DNA of 64,000 bases from an uncultured Clostridiaceae bacterium (GCA_947169155.1 CAMVON010000001.1:1-64000); one strand, 5' to 3'. Numbered from the stretch's first letter, positions 16,533 to 25,839 are shown. The notes: generated by a model not told the origin, from the sequence alone. Numbers and translations: made by a program.

Positions 16533-18926
16533 ATGTATATATCAATAAATTGGATTAAAGATTTTGTAGATTTAGATGGAATCGATGTAGAAAATCTTAT
16601 ATATAAATTCACAATGTCAACAGCTGAAGTTGAAGGCATTACAAAACATGGACAAGATGTAAGCGGTGTTATTACTGCAAGAATTGAGTCTGTTGAAGAA
16701 GTTGAAAATTCTAAAAAACTTCATAAACTTATGGTAAATAATGGTAAAGAACTACTACAAGTTGTATGTGGTGCACCAAATGTAAGAGAAGGAGCAGTTG
16801 TTGCATTTGCTCAAGTTGGTTCAAAAGTACAAGGACAAAACATTGGGGTAGCAACTCTTGCGGGAATTGAATCTAATGGTATGTGTTTATCTGAAAAAGA
16901 ACTAGGTGTAAGTGATGACCATTCTGGAATTATAATTTTAGATGATGATACTCCACTTGGTGTAGATATTAAAACTATAATACCAGTAGATGATATTATC
17001 TATGAGGTAGATAATAAATCATTAACTAACAGACCTGACCTTTGGGGACATTATGGTATTGCAAGAGAAATTGCAACTATTGTTAATAGACCATTAAAAC
17101 CACTTGAAGTTGAAGAATTAAATCAATATAGAGAACTTGAAAAACTTGCAATAGATGTTGCAGTTGAAAATGAAGAAAATCCACTATGTTTAAGATATAG
17201 TGCAATGAGAGTAGAAAATGTTACAAAAAAACAAGCATCATGGAAGGTAAAAACTAGATTATACTATTGTGGTATGAGAAGTATTAATTTACTTGCAGAT
17301 ATGACAAACTATATTATGATGGAACTTGGACAACCAATGCATGCTTTTGATGAGAGAGTTGTAGATAGTGTAGGTGTTAGAACACTTCCTGAGGCTACTA
17401 AGTTTACTACTCTTGATGGACAAGACAGAGACTTAGATAAAGGTACTCTTATGATTTGGCATAAGGATACTCCTGTTGCAATTGCTGGTGTTATGGGTGG
17501 ACTTCAAAGTGAAATTGAAGATGACACAACTAAATTATTCTTAGAGAGTGCAAACTTTGATGCAGTACAAATTAGAAAAACTGCAGCAAAACTAGATTTA
17601 AGAACAGATGCAGCAGCTCATTATGAAAAAACTCTAGACCCTGAACTTTGCGAACTTGCTATTGCAAGATTTATTAAATTACTAAGAGATGAAGATAAAG
17701 ATATTACTATTACATCAGCTTTCTCAGATGTATATGTTAAAAAATATCCACATATTACAATTCATATAGACAAACCATTTATTGATAGAGCAATTGGTAA
17801 AGTTTTATCTATGGAAGAAGTAACAAGAACTTTAACAAATTTAAAATATGATATTAAAGTTGATGGGGATAATATAACAATTGAAGTTCCAACATTTAGA
17901 GCAACAAAAGATGTATCTCAAAAAGCAGATATAATTGAAGAAATTGCAAGAATTCATGGTTATGACAACATTGTTCCAGAATCTAATTTATGGAAAATTT
18001 CTCCAGTACAAAAAGATCCTGTAAGAGAACTTGAATATAGTGCTAAAGAATTACTTGCTTCAAAATATGGTGCAAGCGAAATACATAGCTATGTATGGTA
18101 TAATACTGAACTTAACCAAGAGCTTGGAATTAAAACAAGAGATAATTTAAAAATTACAAATGGTATAGTACGTTTAGATAATACTTTAAGACATGAAATG
18201 GCACCAACTATGCTTTATGCAATTCATAAAAACTTAAAATATATGAGTGAGGCAAAAGTATTTGAAGTTGGTAGAACTTTTGATTATCATTTTGATGGTG
18301 GTCTTGCAGAAGAATATAAAGTTTTAGGTATTGGTCTTTCAAGTTTAAAACAAACTGAAAAAGAATTAATGTACGAAGCAAAATCTATGGTAGATAGTAT
18401 AGTATCAATTGATAGAAATATGACTGTTGAATACAAACATATGGAAGATGTAGAAAACAATTGGATGCATCCGGTAAATAGCTATGAAGTATTAGTAAAT
18501 GGTATATCACTTGGATATATAAGTGTAGTACATCCAAAAATTGTAGATAGCATTAATCCAAAAGCAGCTATTGTTGTAGCAGAAATTAGAATTGATACTT
18601 TAGGAGAAATAGCAAAACATGAAATAGAATATAAAGAAATTTCTAAATATCAAACAGTAACTTTTGATCTTTCATTAATTGTAGATAAAGATGTAATGTA
18701 TGGAGATATAGAAAAAGCAATTAAAGAAGCAAAAATGCAATATTTAATGGGATATGAACTAGTAGATATTTATGAAAGTGCAGAAAAATTACTAGGCAAA
18801 AAAGCTGTTACAATTAGATTTACTATTGGTTCTTATACAGATACATTAACTAAAGAACAAATAGATAAAGAAAGAGAAGAAGTGTTAAATTCACTTAAAT
18901 CTCATCAAATGAATATAGCTGAATAA
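16533..18926 (+). CDS. pheT: Phenylalanyl-tRNA synthetase beta subunit
   Basis: At 797 residues this is the usual bacterial PheT length. It has the N-terminal EMAP/Trbp111-like tRNA-binding domain (~40-150), the B3/B4 editing domain (~210-380), the B5 domain (~400-475), a catalytic-like core (~480-690) and the C-terminal ferredoxin-fold anticodon-binding domain (from ~700, KYQTVTFDLSLIVDK). It forms the heterotetramer with PheS and edits Tyr-tRNA-Phe. AAGGAGG just after the pheS stop serves the ATG at 16533. Expression is under the upstream T-box. Confidence 0.97.
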   Translation: MYISINWIKDFVDLDGIDVENLIYKFTMSTAEVEGITKHGQDVSGVITARIESVEEVENSKKLHKLMVNNGKELLQVVCGAPNVREGAVVAFAQVGSKVQGQNIGVATLAGIESNGMCLSEKELGVSDDHSGIIILDDDTPLGVDIKTIIPVDDIIYEVDNKSLTNRPDLWGHYGIAREIATIVNRPLKPLEVEELNQYRELEKLAIDVAVENEENPLCLRYSAMRVENVTKKQASWKVKTRLYYCGMRSINLLADMTNYIMMELGQPMHAFDERVVDSVGVRTLPEATKFTTLDGQDRDLDKGTLMIWHKDTPVAIAGVMGGLQSEIEDDTTKLFLESANFDAVQIRKTAAKLDLRTDAAAHYEKTLDPELCELAIARFIKLLRDEDKDITITSAFSDVYVKKYPHITIHIDKPFIDRAIGKVLSMEEVTRTLTNLKYDIKVDGDNITIEVPTFRATKDVSQKADIIEEIARIHGYDNIVPESNLWKISPVQKDPVRELEYSAKELLASKYGASEIHSYVWYNTELNQELGIKTRDNLKITNGIVRLDNTLRHEMAPTMLYAIHKNLKYMSEAKVFEVGRTFDYHFDGGLAEEYKVLGIGLSSLKQTEKELMYEAKSMVDSIVSIDRNMTVEYKHMEDVENNWMHPVNSYEVLVNGISLGYISVVHPKIVDSINPKAAIVVAEIRIDTLGEIAKHEIEYKEISKYQTVTFDLSLIVDKDVMYGDIEKAIKEAKMQYLMGYELVDIYESAEKLLGKKAVTIRFTIGSYTDTLTKEQIDKEREEVLNSLKSHQMNIAE

Positions 18927-18935
18927 TATAAATAA

Positions 18936-18962
18936 AGGCACCAGAAATGGTGTCTTTTTATT
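18936..18962 (+). terminator. Rho-independent terminator of pheST
   Basis: An 8-bp stem (18936-18943 with 18948-18955, one G-U), GAAA loop and T-tract. Confidence 0.85.
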
Positions 18963-18975
18963 TATTTTAATCTAA

Positions 18976-20103
18976 TTATATTTTATCTATTTTATCTAAA
19001 ATATGAGTGAGAATAAAAACTATATAATCATTTAATTTTTTCTTTTGAATATCATATTCAAGAATTATATCTTTTTCATAAATAATATAGTCACCTGTAG
19101 AAATAGTTACTTTTCCTATTTTTTCTCCTTGAGAAAGAGGTGCCTTTATCTCTTTAATTAAATTAACATTTACATATATATTGTTATATTCTTCTTGAGT
19201 TAATGCTTCAAACAAAGCGTCACTGTATGTTTTTATATATTCAGTTTCTATTCCTTTAATAATTGGTATGTTTATATAAATATTTGTAAATTTAGATAAA
19301 TCGTAGTATTTATAATTATTATATGTTTCTTCAAGTATTTCTTTTGAATCATTGAATCTTTCTTGAGAAGAATTACTACCCAAAACTATTGATATTAAAT
19401 TGAAATTATCCTTTGTGCTACTGACACTAAGACATCTTCCAGCATTATCTGTAAAACCAGTTTTCATACCAGTTGCATATTGATAGTCCCAAAGTAGTGC
19501 ATTTGTGTTTTTAAGTTGCTTTTGGCCATCATTTATATATATTGTGGCATATTTTGTATTTACTGCTTCTTTTATTTGTTTATATTGTCTTGCGTATTTA
19601 CAAATAAGAGCCATTTCATAAGGAGTAGTGTAGTGATTTGGATCATCTAGACCGTGAGGAGTGACAAAATGTGTATTTTTTAGACCCATTTCCTTTGCTC
19701 GTATATTCATTAATTTTGCAAAGTTTTCAACACTACCTGAAAGATGTATTGCAATTTGAGTTGCTGCGTCATTTCCTGATGGAAGTAGCATACCATAAAG
19801 TAGGTCTTTTGCAGTTATTTTTGTATTTGGTCTTAAACCAACTTCAGAGCCACCAATAAAACATGCTTTTTTGTCTACATCTATTATTTCATCCATTTTG
19901 CAGTTTTCTACAAATATTATAGCAGTCATAAGTTTTGTTAAAGAGGCCATTGGACGAGGTTCGTTTGCATTTTTATCATAAAGAATTCTTCCTGTATCTT
20001 CACATATTACAACTGCTGCAGGGGATGAAATTGCATAGTAATTTTTGCTAATAAGTGTAGATAATGTTAGTATAATTATAATTTTTATTATATTTGTTTT
20101 CAT
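18976..20103 (-). CDS. D-alanyl-D-alanine carboxypeptidase (DacF/PBP5-like)
   Basis: A 375-residue low-molecular-weight penicillin-binding protein of peptidase family S11. It has an N-terminal signal peptide (~1-25) and the three active-site motifs: SLTK (~51), SGN (~108) and KTG (~213, GMKTGFTD). A C-terminal beta domain and a short amphipathic tail resemble PBP5-type membrane association. It trims the terminal D-Ala of stem pentapeptides and so limits cross-linking. DacF homologues act in spore cortex formation; whether this is a sporulation or vegetative copy cannot be told. ATG at 20103 has only a weak ribosome binding site. Confidence 0.9.
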   Translation of the reverse strand: MKTNIIKIIIILTLSTLISKNYYAISSPAAVVICEDTGRILYDKNANEPRPMASLTKLMTAIIFVENCKMDEIIDVDKKACFIGGSEVGLRPNTKITAKDLLYGMLLPSGNDAATQIAIHLSGSVENFAKLMNIRAKEMGLKNTHFVTPHGLDDPNHYTTPYEMALICKYARQYKQIKEAVNTKYATIYINDGQKQLKNTNALLWDYQYATGMKTGFTDNAGRCLSVSSTKDNFNLISIVLGSNSSQERFNDSKEILEETYNNYKYYDLSKFTNIYINIPIIKGIETEYIKTYSDALFEALTQEEYNNIYVNVNLIKEIKAPLSQGEKIGKVTISTGDYIIYEKDIILEYDIQKKKLNDYIVFILTHILDKIDKI

Positions 20104-20228
20104 TATTTTTTATCATTCTACTTTCGTAACATTATATTCATATTAATAATAATTAATACTAAAAATGAATTACATAATTGATATATTTTTTTGTTTAATA
20201 TATAATTTATTGTGAGAGGTGATAGCCT

Positions 20229-21251
20229 TTGAAAAAGAAACTTTCAATGTTAACTGTTTATGCAGAAGGTATAGCATATATTGTTGCATTAATTTTTGCA
20301 ATGTATCTATGTCTTGTGGATAATTTATATATAACTATGATTCCAATAGCTTTAATTATTGGTTTTTTAGGACAATTAACTTTTGGCAAAAGAGTAATGA
20401 CTACTTTCTTTTGTTCAATTATAACTATAATATTAAAACAAGTTAGAACACCATCAATGCTTGGACAAAACTTATTAGATACTTTGAAAATTGCTATTTT
20501 GGTATTAATAGGTGAAGGAGCTGCTTGGGGATTTAAAAGATTTTATAGACTTGCTAAAAAGAAAAAGAATATATCAAAAAAGATAAAAATTGAAAAAGCA
20601 AAATGTGTCGGGATATTTGTAGTATTTTTATGCTTAGGACTTGTTTTAAGTGGAATTTTTAATGGAAATTATATTTCTCATTCAAGAGCTAAAAATAGCT
20701 TGAAAAATTATTTTATTCAAAATTATAATTCTGGAAGTAGATTTAGAATAGTTACTTCAAAATATGAAAATTTTGTTTATACATTTTATACACAAGATAC
20801 AATGAATAAAAATGCTGTAGGTAAATTTAATGTGTATGAAAGTATGAAATATGAAGTACATGATAGTTATGAAGAACAGATAAAAGAAAAGTTAGCTAAA
20901 GATATAACTAATAGTATTGAAAATCTAGAATTAGATGATAGTTTAACTATCTATGCACAAAATAATAACGCAAATGAAATTACATTATCTATTATTAAAA
21001 CTGTAGATAATATAAATAAAGCTGAAATAGAAGAATATGCAAACCAAATAAAAAATTCTATGGAAAAAATAAAAGATATTAATAATTATACTAATGTTAA
21101 ACAATTAAAAATAATACTAAATTCTAAAGCAAACGACAAAGATAGCTTGGCTTCATACATTTATATGACAAGCTATGAAGATGTAGTAAATAGTAGTGGA
21201 AATGTTGTTGAATATATAACAAATGCACTAAATATTGAGTATTTTGATTAA
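20229..21251 (+). CDS. Membrane protein with extracytoplasmic domain, 340 aa
   Basis: Not a family I recognise. Three membrane helices lie in the first ~105 residues (about 14-34, 37-55 and 84-104). A very basic cytoplasmic loop (KKKKNISKKIKIEKAK) and a fourth helix (~130-148) follow, then a ~190-residue outer domain. The start is a TTG at 20229: AGAGGTGAT lies just upstream and the next ATG is seven codons in. The following gene, a predicted zinc peptidase, begins 10 bp after the stop, so the two likely act together. Confidence 0.65.
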   Translation: MKKKLSMLTVYAEGIAYIVALIFAMYLCLVDNLYITMIPIALIIGFLGQLTFGKRVMTTFFCSIITIILKQVRTPSMLGQNLLDTLKIAILVLIGEGAAWGFKRFYRLAKKKKNISKKIKIEKAKCVGIFVVFLCLGLVLSGIFNGNYISHSRAKNSLKNYFIQNYNSGSRFRIVTSKYENFVYTFYTQDTMNKNAVGKFNVYESMKYEVHDSYEEQIKEKLAKDITNSIENLELDDSLTIYAQNNNANEITLSIIKTVDNINKAEIEEYANQIKNSMEKIKDINNYTNVKQLKIILNSKANDKDSLASYIYMTSYEDVVNSSGNVVEYITNALNIEYFD

Positions 21252-21261
21252 TGGAGGAAAA

Positions 21262-22122
21262 ATGCAAAGAAGAGCCGTAAGACGCGGAAAACTTTCTGTA
21301 TTTACATATTTTTTAATTTTTGTTGTTATGGTAGGAGTTACTGTTTTAACAATAAAAGAGCTAGATATTCATTCTGGAATAGAAGAAGTTTTATACCAAA
21401 AAGATACTAGTTCTAGTATTGTTGCAGAAAATAAATACTATATTAATAAGATTAAGAATGAATATGGCATTACAATTGGTTATGGGGAAAGTGAAAAAAA
21501 CTTTATGACTTCAATTAATGCAAATGTACAAGAAGATGAGTACGTAGCAAATAATAATATTAAATCTATATATGAAGCATTAAAAAAGTATCCAAGTGAT
21601 GTTTTCGATATTTTCAAACAAGAAAAATATTCGTTATATATTGTACTTGTATCTAATTTTACAGATAATAACTTAGCCCTTGCTTCAAAGAATACACTAA
21701 ATCAATATAGAGTATTTTTAAGTAATAATGAAAATTTTGAAAGAGCATTTCATCATGAGTTTTTCCATGTTTTAGAGTATTATATGTCAGATAAAGTTAA
21801 GTATTTATACTACTCATGGAATTCATATAATCCAGCTGGTTTTGAATACCAAACAGATGTATCTGTACTTTCAAATGAGTATGTATATAATAAATATGCA
21901 ACAGAAGAAGAAAATGCTAATGCATATTTTGTTACAAAGTATTCTAAAGTGTCTCAAAAAGAGGATAGAGCAGAGATATTTGCTAATTTAATGATGTTAA
22001 ATAAAAAAGAAGGATATTTAAAAGGCGGCTCAAATATCAAAAATAAAATAGATTATTTAATTAATGAAATATATGAAAATATATCTGTTTCTAATTTCCA
22101 TTTTTCGTCATATATAAATTAG
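21262..22122 (+). CDS. Membrane-anchored zinc metallopeptidase candidate (HExxH)
   Basis: A 286-residue protein with an N-terminal anchor helix (~14-33) after a basic start (MQRRAVRRGK). The extracytoplasmic part carries HHEFFHVLEYY near residue 165, an HExxH zinc site, and RAEIFANLM ~75 residues later. The Glu there is placed as the third zinc ligand in gluzincins and anthrax lethal factor-like peptidases. This predicts a secreted-face peptidase; substrate unknown. ATG at 21262 follows GGAGG. It is coupled to the preceding membrane protein gene and ends before a separate promoter. Confidence 0.65.
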   Translation: MQRRAVRRGKLSVFTYFLIFVVMVGVTVLTIKELDIHSGIEEVLYQKDTSSSIVAENKYYINKIKNEYGITIGYGESEKNFMTSINANVQEDEYVANNNIKSIYEALKKYPSDVFDIFKQEKYSLYIVLVSNFTDNNLALASKNTLNQYRVFLSNNENFERAFHHEFFHVLEYYMSDKVKYLYYSWNSYNPAGFEYQTDVSVLSNEYVYNKYATEEENANAYFVTKYSKVSQKEDRAEIFANLMMLNKKEGYLKGGSNIKNKIDYLINEIYENISVSNFHFSSYIN

Positions 22123-22128
22123 CTCAAC

Positions 22129-22157
22129 TTTACATATTTAGCGGATTATGGTATAAT
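22129..22157 (+). promoter_or_regulatory. SigA-type promoter
   Basis: TTTACA (22129-22134), 17-bp spacer, TATAAT (22152-22157), upstream of the secreted coiled-coil protein. Confidence 0.8.
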
Positions 22158-22185
22158 ATGGACACTAAAAAGAAGGAGTTTGCAA

Positions 22186-23697
22186 ATGAAGAAAATTAAG
22201 TTTTTATTCATAGCTATATGTATATCTTTATGTTTTGGATTTTTACCAACTTGTTTTTATGCAGATGAAGTTAAAACTGAAAAAGAACAAACTGAAGAAA
22301 TACTAAAATTAATAGATGATTATTTAGTTCAAATAAATGAAGAACTAAATGAGATAGATGCTAAAACAAAGAAGACTCAAGAACAAAAAGAGTTTGAATA
22401 TTATCCTGCAATTAGATTAAACATTGATACTCCATTTTTTGGAATGAGTTCTGTGGTAGATCAAAAACTTCGTGTAAAAAAAGAGATATCTACTGCAGAT
22501 GTTGCAACAGGATATTCAATTAGAGATATAGTTGCAAAGAAAACAATTAGATTACCAGATACTTATCTTGGAGCTATTGTTACATCTACAAAAGAATATA
22601 ATATTGACGATACAATGAGTCTATCACAAGCTAAGATTACACTTGTTAAATGTATTCAGTTTTTATCTCAAGTAAATAGTGTTAATGACTATGTAGATAA
22701 CCAAACAAACTATATATTCAAAGAGTATATAAGTGAAGAGAAAAAAACTAATATAAATGATATAAAAGATAGAGTAAAAAAAGTTACTAATCAATTAGTA
22801 GATATCTCAGATAAAATTAAAAAAATGGATTTAATGGGAATAGATATTACTGAGTATAGAAATACATATATAAGCTTATCTACTAAAGTTAATGAAATCA
22901 AAAGTCAAGTAAGTAATACTTTAATATTAGATTCAGAACTTGCAGAACTTAAAAAGACATCTCTTACTAATGAATCAGATATTATTACATTTGAGACAAC
23001 TATAAATAATGCTTATGAAAACGGATTAGAAAATCTAAATTATAATACTGTTCTTACAAAAGTTTCAGCTGAATATCAAACTAGAGTAAATGCTATGTCA
23101 GATTATATTACTAAAGCTTCAACTACTACTAAAAATACAGATGGAAGTGAGACAATTAAAGAAAATTATAAACTAATTTCTTCAACTACTTTAGATACAC
23201 TTAAGTCTTCGCTTAGTGAGGTAAATAAAGAATTAAGTGCAACTCAACAAAGTAGTTCATCTGAGCAAACTAGTATAGAAAAAGCTAAAACTCAAGAACA
23301 AATAGAGCAAGAAAGACAAGAAAAAATAGCTAGAAATGAAGAAAAACTTGATACTATATACACTAAATATAAAGAAAATATAAATAAAGAATATAAGTTT
23401 TATATAGATAATACTAACTTATTATTAAAAGATAGTAATGATAAGTTAAATCAAGTATATTCATATTTAGATGAAGATGTTCAAATAGATAATTCAATAT
23501 TTACACATACTAAATATATTTATATTGACTTACCAACAAATCTTGCTACATATATTCAAGAAAATAATATGAATTCAATAATAGAACTTAATATATTAGT
23601 ATATAAGCTAAAAAATGAAATATCTACATTATCTACAAATAATGTTAAAATAACAACTATATATAATAAAGTATTAAAGGAAATGTCTAAAAGTTAA
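22186..23697 (+). CDS. Secreted coiled-coil protein, 503 aa
   Basis: A signal peptide (~1-26, FLPTCFYA then DEVKTE) is followed by a long, almost purely helical, Lys/Glu/Thr/Ser-rich region with no membrane anchor or cell-wall motif. Charged heptad-like stretches occur at ~30-60 and ~355-400 (QEQIEQERQEKIARNEEKLD). Family not recognised. It could be a surface or secreted structural protein. ATG at 22186 has AAGGAG 7 nt before it; a TTG six bases upstream is less well placed. smpB starts 11 bp downstream, so co-transcription is likely. Confidence 0.7.
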   Translation: MKKIKFLFIAICISLCFGFLPTCFYADEVKTEKEQTEEILKLIDDYLVQINEELNEIDAKTKKTQEQKEFEYYPAIRLNIDTPFFGMSSVVDQKLRVKKEISTADVATGYSIRDIVAKKTIRLPDTYLGAIVTSTKEYNIDDTMSLSQAKITLVKCIQFLSQVNSVNDYVDNQTNYIFKEYISEEKKTNINDIKDRVKKVTNQLVDISDKIKKMDLMGIDITEYRNTYISLSTKVNEIKSQVSNTLILDSELAELKKTSLTNESDIITFETTINNAYENGLENLNYNTVLTKVSAEYQTRVNAMSDYITKASTTTKNTDGSETIKENYKLISSTTLDTLKSSLSEVNKELSATQQSSSSEQTSIEKAKTQEQIEQERQEKIARNEEKLDTIYTKYKENINKEYKFYIDNTNLLLKDSNDKLNQVYSYLDEDVQIDNSIFTHTKYIYIDLPTNLATYIQENNMNSIIELNILVYKLKNEISTLSTNNVKITTIYNKVLKEMSKS

Positions 23698-23708
23698 TAG
23701 GAGAAAAA

Positions 23709-24170
23709 ATGAGCAAACAATACGTAAATAAAAATGATGTACAAATTAAAAATAGGGAAATTAACTTTAAATATGAAATTATAGAAAAGTTAGAATGTGG
23801 AATAGAGTTAAAGGGCACAGAAGTTAAGTCTGTAAGAGACGGGATGTGCAATTTAAAAGACAGCTTTGCATTAATTAGAAATAATGAAATTCTTTTAAAA
23901 AATATGCATATAAGTCCATATGAACATGGAAATATATACAATGTAAATCCTACAAGAGATAGAAAACTTCTTGTACATAAAAAAGAAATATTAAAATTAT
24001 TAAATTATATTAAGCAAGGTGGATATACACTTGTTCCATCTAGAATTTATACCTCAGGGAGATGGTTTAAAGTTGAGCTTTGTGTATGTAAAGGTAAGAA
24101 ACTTTATGATAAACGTGAGAGTATAAAAGAAAGAGAAGCAAAAAAACAAATAAACGCATTTAAGAGCTAG
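23709..24170 (+). CDS. smpB: SsrA-binding protein SmpB
   Basis: At 153 residues this is the standard SmpB length. It has the OB-fold core (FKYEIIEKLECGIELKGTEVKS, read as YEIIEKLECGIELKGTEVKS), the conserved Y..NPTRDRKLLVHK segment and the basic C-terminal tail (KKLYDKRESIKEREAKK) that folds into the ribosome decoding site. It binds tmRNA, delivers it to stalled ribosomes and permits trans-translation. The tmRNA gene lies in the same window at 38303. TAGGAGAAAAAATG supports the start. It ends in a terminator. Confidence 0.97.
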   Translation: MSKQYVNKNDVQIKNREINFKYEIIEKLECGIELKGTEVKSVRDGMCNLKDSFALIRNNEILLKNMHISPYEHGNIYNVNPTRDRKLLVHKKEILKLLNYIKQGGYTLVPSRIYTSGRWFKVELCVCKGKKLYDKRESIKEREAKKQINAFKS

Positions 24171-24188
24171 GTAACTAGCTCTTTTTTA
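24163..24188 (+). terminator. Rho-independent terminator of smpB
   Basis: An 8-bp perfect stem (24163-24170 with 24175-24182) overlapping the smpB stop, with GTAA loop and T-run. Confidence 0.88.
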
Positions 24189-24464
24189 TTCATTATTTGT
24201 TATTGTTAATGTAATAATATGAGTACATCTTGAAGGAATGAGAATAGAGGTTTCAACATTATTTTGAATGTTTCTAATAATGACTTTTCTGCCATTTTGT
24301 ATAATAATAGTTGTAATTCCATTACTGCTAGATAAAACATTTAAAATATAGCCATTTTGAAGCTCTAGAGATGTACTCCTAGATGTTATTATTTCATTTC
24401 TTTCTATAGAATTTTTTGAACAAGATGTGCAATATGTATCAATTAAATTTATAGTTATATTCAT
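24186..24464 (-). CDS. Small protein, paralogue of the upstream neighbour, 92 aa
   Basis: An unrecognised 92-residue protein made of short beta-strand-like segments rich in Ile, Asn, Ser and Thr, with three Cys, two of them as CTSC near the N-terminus. Its central part (NGYILNVLSSSNGITTIIIQNG) aligns with FGYILEIISINSNSVTISILNDG of the gene just upstream, so the two are probably tandem paralogues. No signal peptide. GCGAGG precedes the ATG at 24464, and only three bases separate it from the upstream stop. A spore surface role is suggested by the candidate promoter upstream, not by homology. Confidence 0.6.
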   Translation of the reverse strand: MNITINLIDTYCTSCSKNSIERNEIITSRSTSLELQNGYILNVLSSSNGITTIIIQNGRKVIIRNIQNNVETSILIPSRCTHIITLTITNNE

Positions 24465-24467
24465 AAA

Positions 24468-24791
24468 TTACCTCGCAACATTTGGACATTGACATAGAGT
24501 AGTAGAAAAGCCAATGCATACTATATAGTTTCCATTAAAAATTGGTAAATCAAATGATTTACATGTATTAAAAGGTATGTTAAAATTTGTTGGCTCAAGA
24601 AGGCCATCATTTAATATGCTAATTGTAACACTATTAGAATTTATAGATATTATTTCTAAAATATATCCAAAAGATAGTACTATTCTTGTATTAGATTCAA
24701 TATTTGTATAAACATTATCTAATGTTAAGCTGATTGAGTTTTGACATTTTAATTGTCTTATTGCTAAAGTAATACATAATTCATTATTCAT
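24468..24791 (-). CDS. Small Cys-containing beta-rich protein, 107 aa
   Basis: First gene of a two-gene unit. The 107 residues are hydrophobic and beta-like with five Cys and no signal peptide or helix-rich segment. The ATG at 24791 has no visible ribosome binding site. It is immediately preceded by TATAAT, which overlaps a box CATACTATA resembling the -10 of SigK/SigE promoters. Either the message is nearly leaderless or translation begins in an unusual way. No other start codon is available in the first part of the frame. Function unknown. Confidence 0.55.
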   Translation of the reverse strand: MNNELCITLAIRQLKCQNSISLTLDNVYTNIESNTRIVLSFGYILEIISINSNSVTISILNDGLLEPTNFNIPFNTCKSFDLPIFNGNYIVCIGFSTTLCQCPNVAR

Positions 24792-24826
24792 ATTATATAG
24801 TATGTTTTATTTATTAAAATGTGAAA
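24792..24826 (-). promoter_or_regulatory. Possible SigK/SigE-like promoter of the small-protein pair
   Basis: On the minus strand CATACTATA fits the mother-cell -10 pattern CATANNNTA, and an AC lies 16 nt upstream as expected for SigK. The same bases include TATAAT with no good SigA -35. In AT-rich DNA a chance match is possible. Confidence 0.35.
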
Positions 24827-24852
24827 AAAGGCAAAAAAATAAAGTACTGTTA

Positions 24853-25617
24853 TTAACAGCACTTTTTACTTTCTGGTAGTAGATTTGTTCTAAATCTAAG
24901 TTGTTTGTTTCCTTTTACATCTACGACCCTTAAGCTGATAGTATCTCCGACTCTGTAATTGATTTTACAATTATGTTTGTTGATATCAAAAATTCCTGAA
25001 AAATTAGGATTTGAAGTAACTTCAACAAAGTAACCAGAGTTTTCTCTAAGCTTTTGTGTTATTTTACATTTCAATATGTCACCATTTTGGATGTTTAAAT
25101 TATTATTGTTTTTGTAGTAAGATAACCTTGAAAGTAAAAAACGGCCATCAGGTTGCTTTTTTACAATAACGCATTTGACTTTGTCTCCAATGTCATATAG
25201 ATCCATAGGTCTTTCAACTTTTGCGGAGGTTATTTGGTTTGTGTACATTTTACCAATTAATCCTTCATCAAATTCTAGATACATTGCGTTATCTGCAAAA
25301 CTATTAATTGTAGCTTCAACTATATCTCCAGGCTTATATGTATCAAATTTTCTTTGCATTAAGTCTTTTCTAGATAGTAATAAGTTCTCTTTATCCTTTC
25401 CAATAACACTTGCGTGAATTGTACTTCCTAATAATCTCCTAAGTTGGTTGTTTTCATCTTTTTGATACATTGAAATATCCTCTGGAGCTATTACAGCTCT
25501 TTCGTTTCTAACTTGTGCAATTAAGTATCCATTATTATCTACATTTAGTACTATAGCTTGCACTTCCTTTTCTTTTGTTAAAAGCATACTAATTGTGCTT
25601 CTTAACAAAGTTTTCAT
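24853..25617 (-). CDS. S1 RNA-binding domain protein
   Basis: A 254-residue cytoplasmic protein with repeated OB-fold S1 units. The clearest is at ~95-165 (YKPGDIVEATINSFADNAMYLEF ending FLLSRLSY, shown in part). A first, more divergent unit lies at ~18-82 (ends LLLSRKDL) and a third at ~175-245. The repeated ending (LLSRKDL, FLLSRLS) is typical of S1 repeats. Such proteins bind single-stranded RNA; this one is shorter than ribosomal protein S1. GGGGGT precedes the ATG at 25617. A consensus promoter about 120 nt upstream leaves a structured leader. Confidence 0.75.
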   Translation of the reverse strand: MKTLLRSTISMLLTKEKEVQAIVLNVDNNGYLIAQVRNERAVIAPEDISMYQKDENNQLRRLLGSTIHASVIGKDKENLLLSRKDLMQRKFDTYKPGDIVEATINSFADNAMYLEFDEGLIGKMYTNQITSAKVERPMDLYDIGDKVKCVIVKKQPDGRFLLSRLSYYKNNNNLNIQNGDILKCKITQKLRENSGYFVEVTSNPNFSGIFDINKHNCKINYRVGDTISLRVVDVKGNKQLRFRTNLLPESKKCC

Positions 25618-25744
25618 ATTTTCTACCCCCTAAAATTTATGCCTTAGATACTTTCAATACAACAACAATGAGTAATAATTAAACAAAAATGTTTACTATA
25701 TAACTTACTGAAGTTATACCTTAATATATCATCGGTCAGTTATT

Positions 25745-25773
25745 ATTATAACACAAAATTGGTTAAAAGTCAA
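25745..25773 (-). promoter_or_regulatory. Consensus promoter of the S1 protein gene
   Basis: On the minus strand TTGACT (25768-25773), 17-bp spacer, TATAAT (25745-25750). Predicted start about 25738, giving a leader of ~120 nt that contains an 8-bp hairpin (25699-25706 with 25711-25718). Confidence 0.85.
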
Positions 25774-25839
25774 CGAAATGTTAACATAAAAACGATAATC
25801 ATTTGCGTTATTTTTATTTGTACTTTATGCTTTGTTTCA

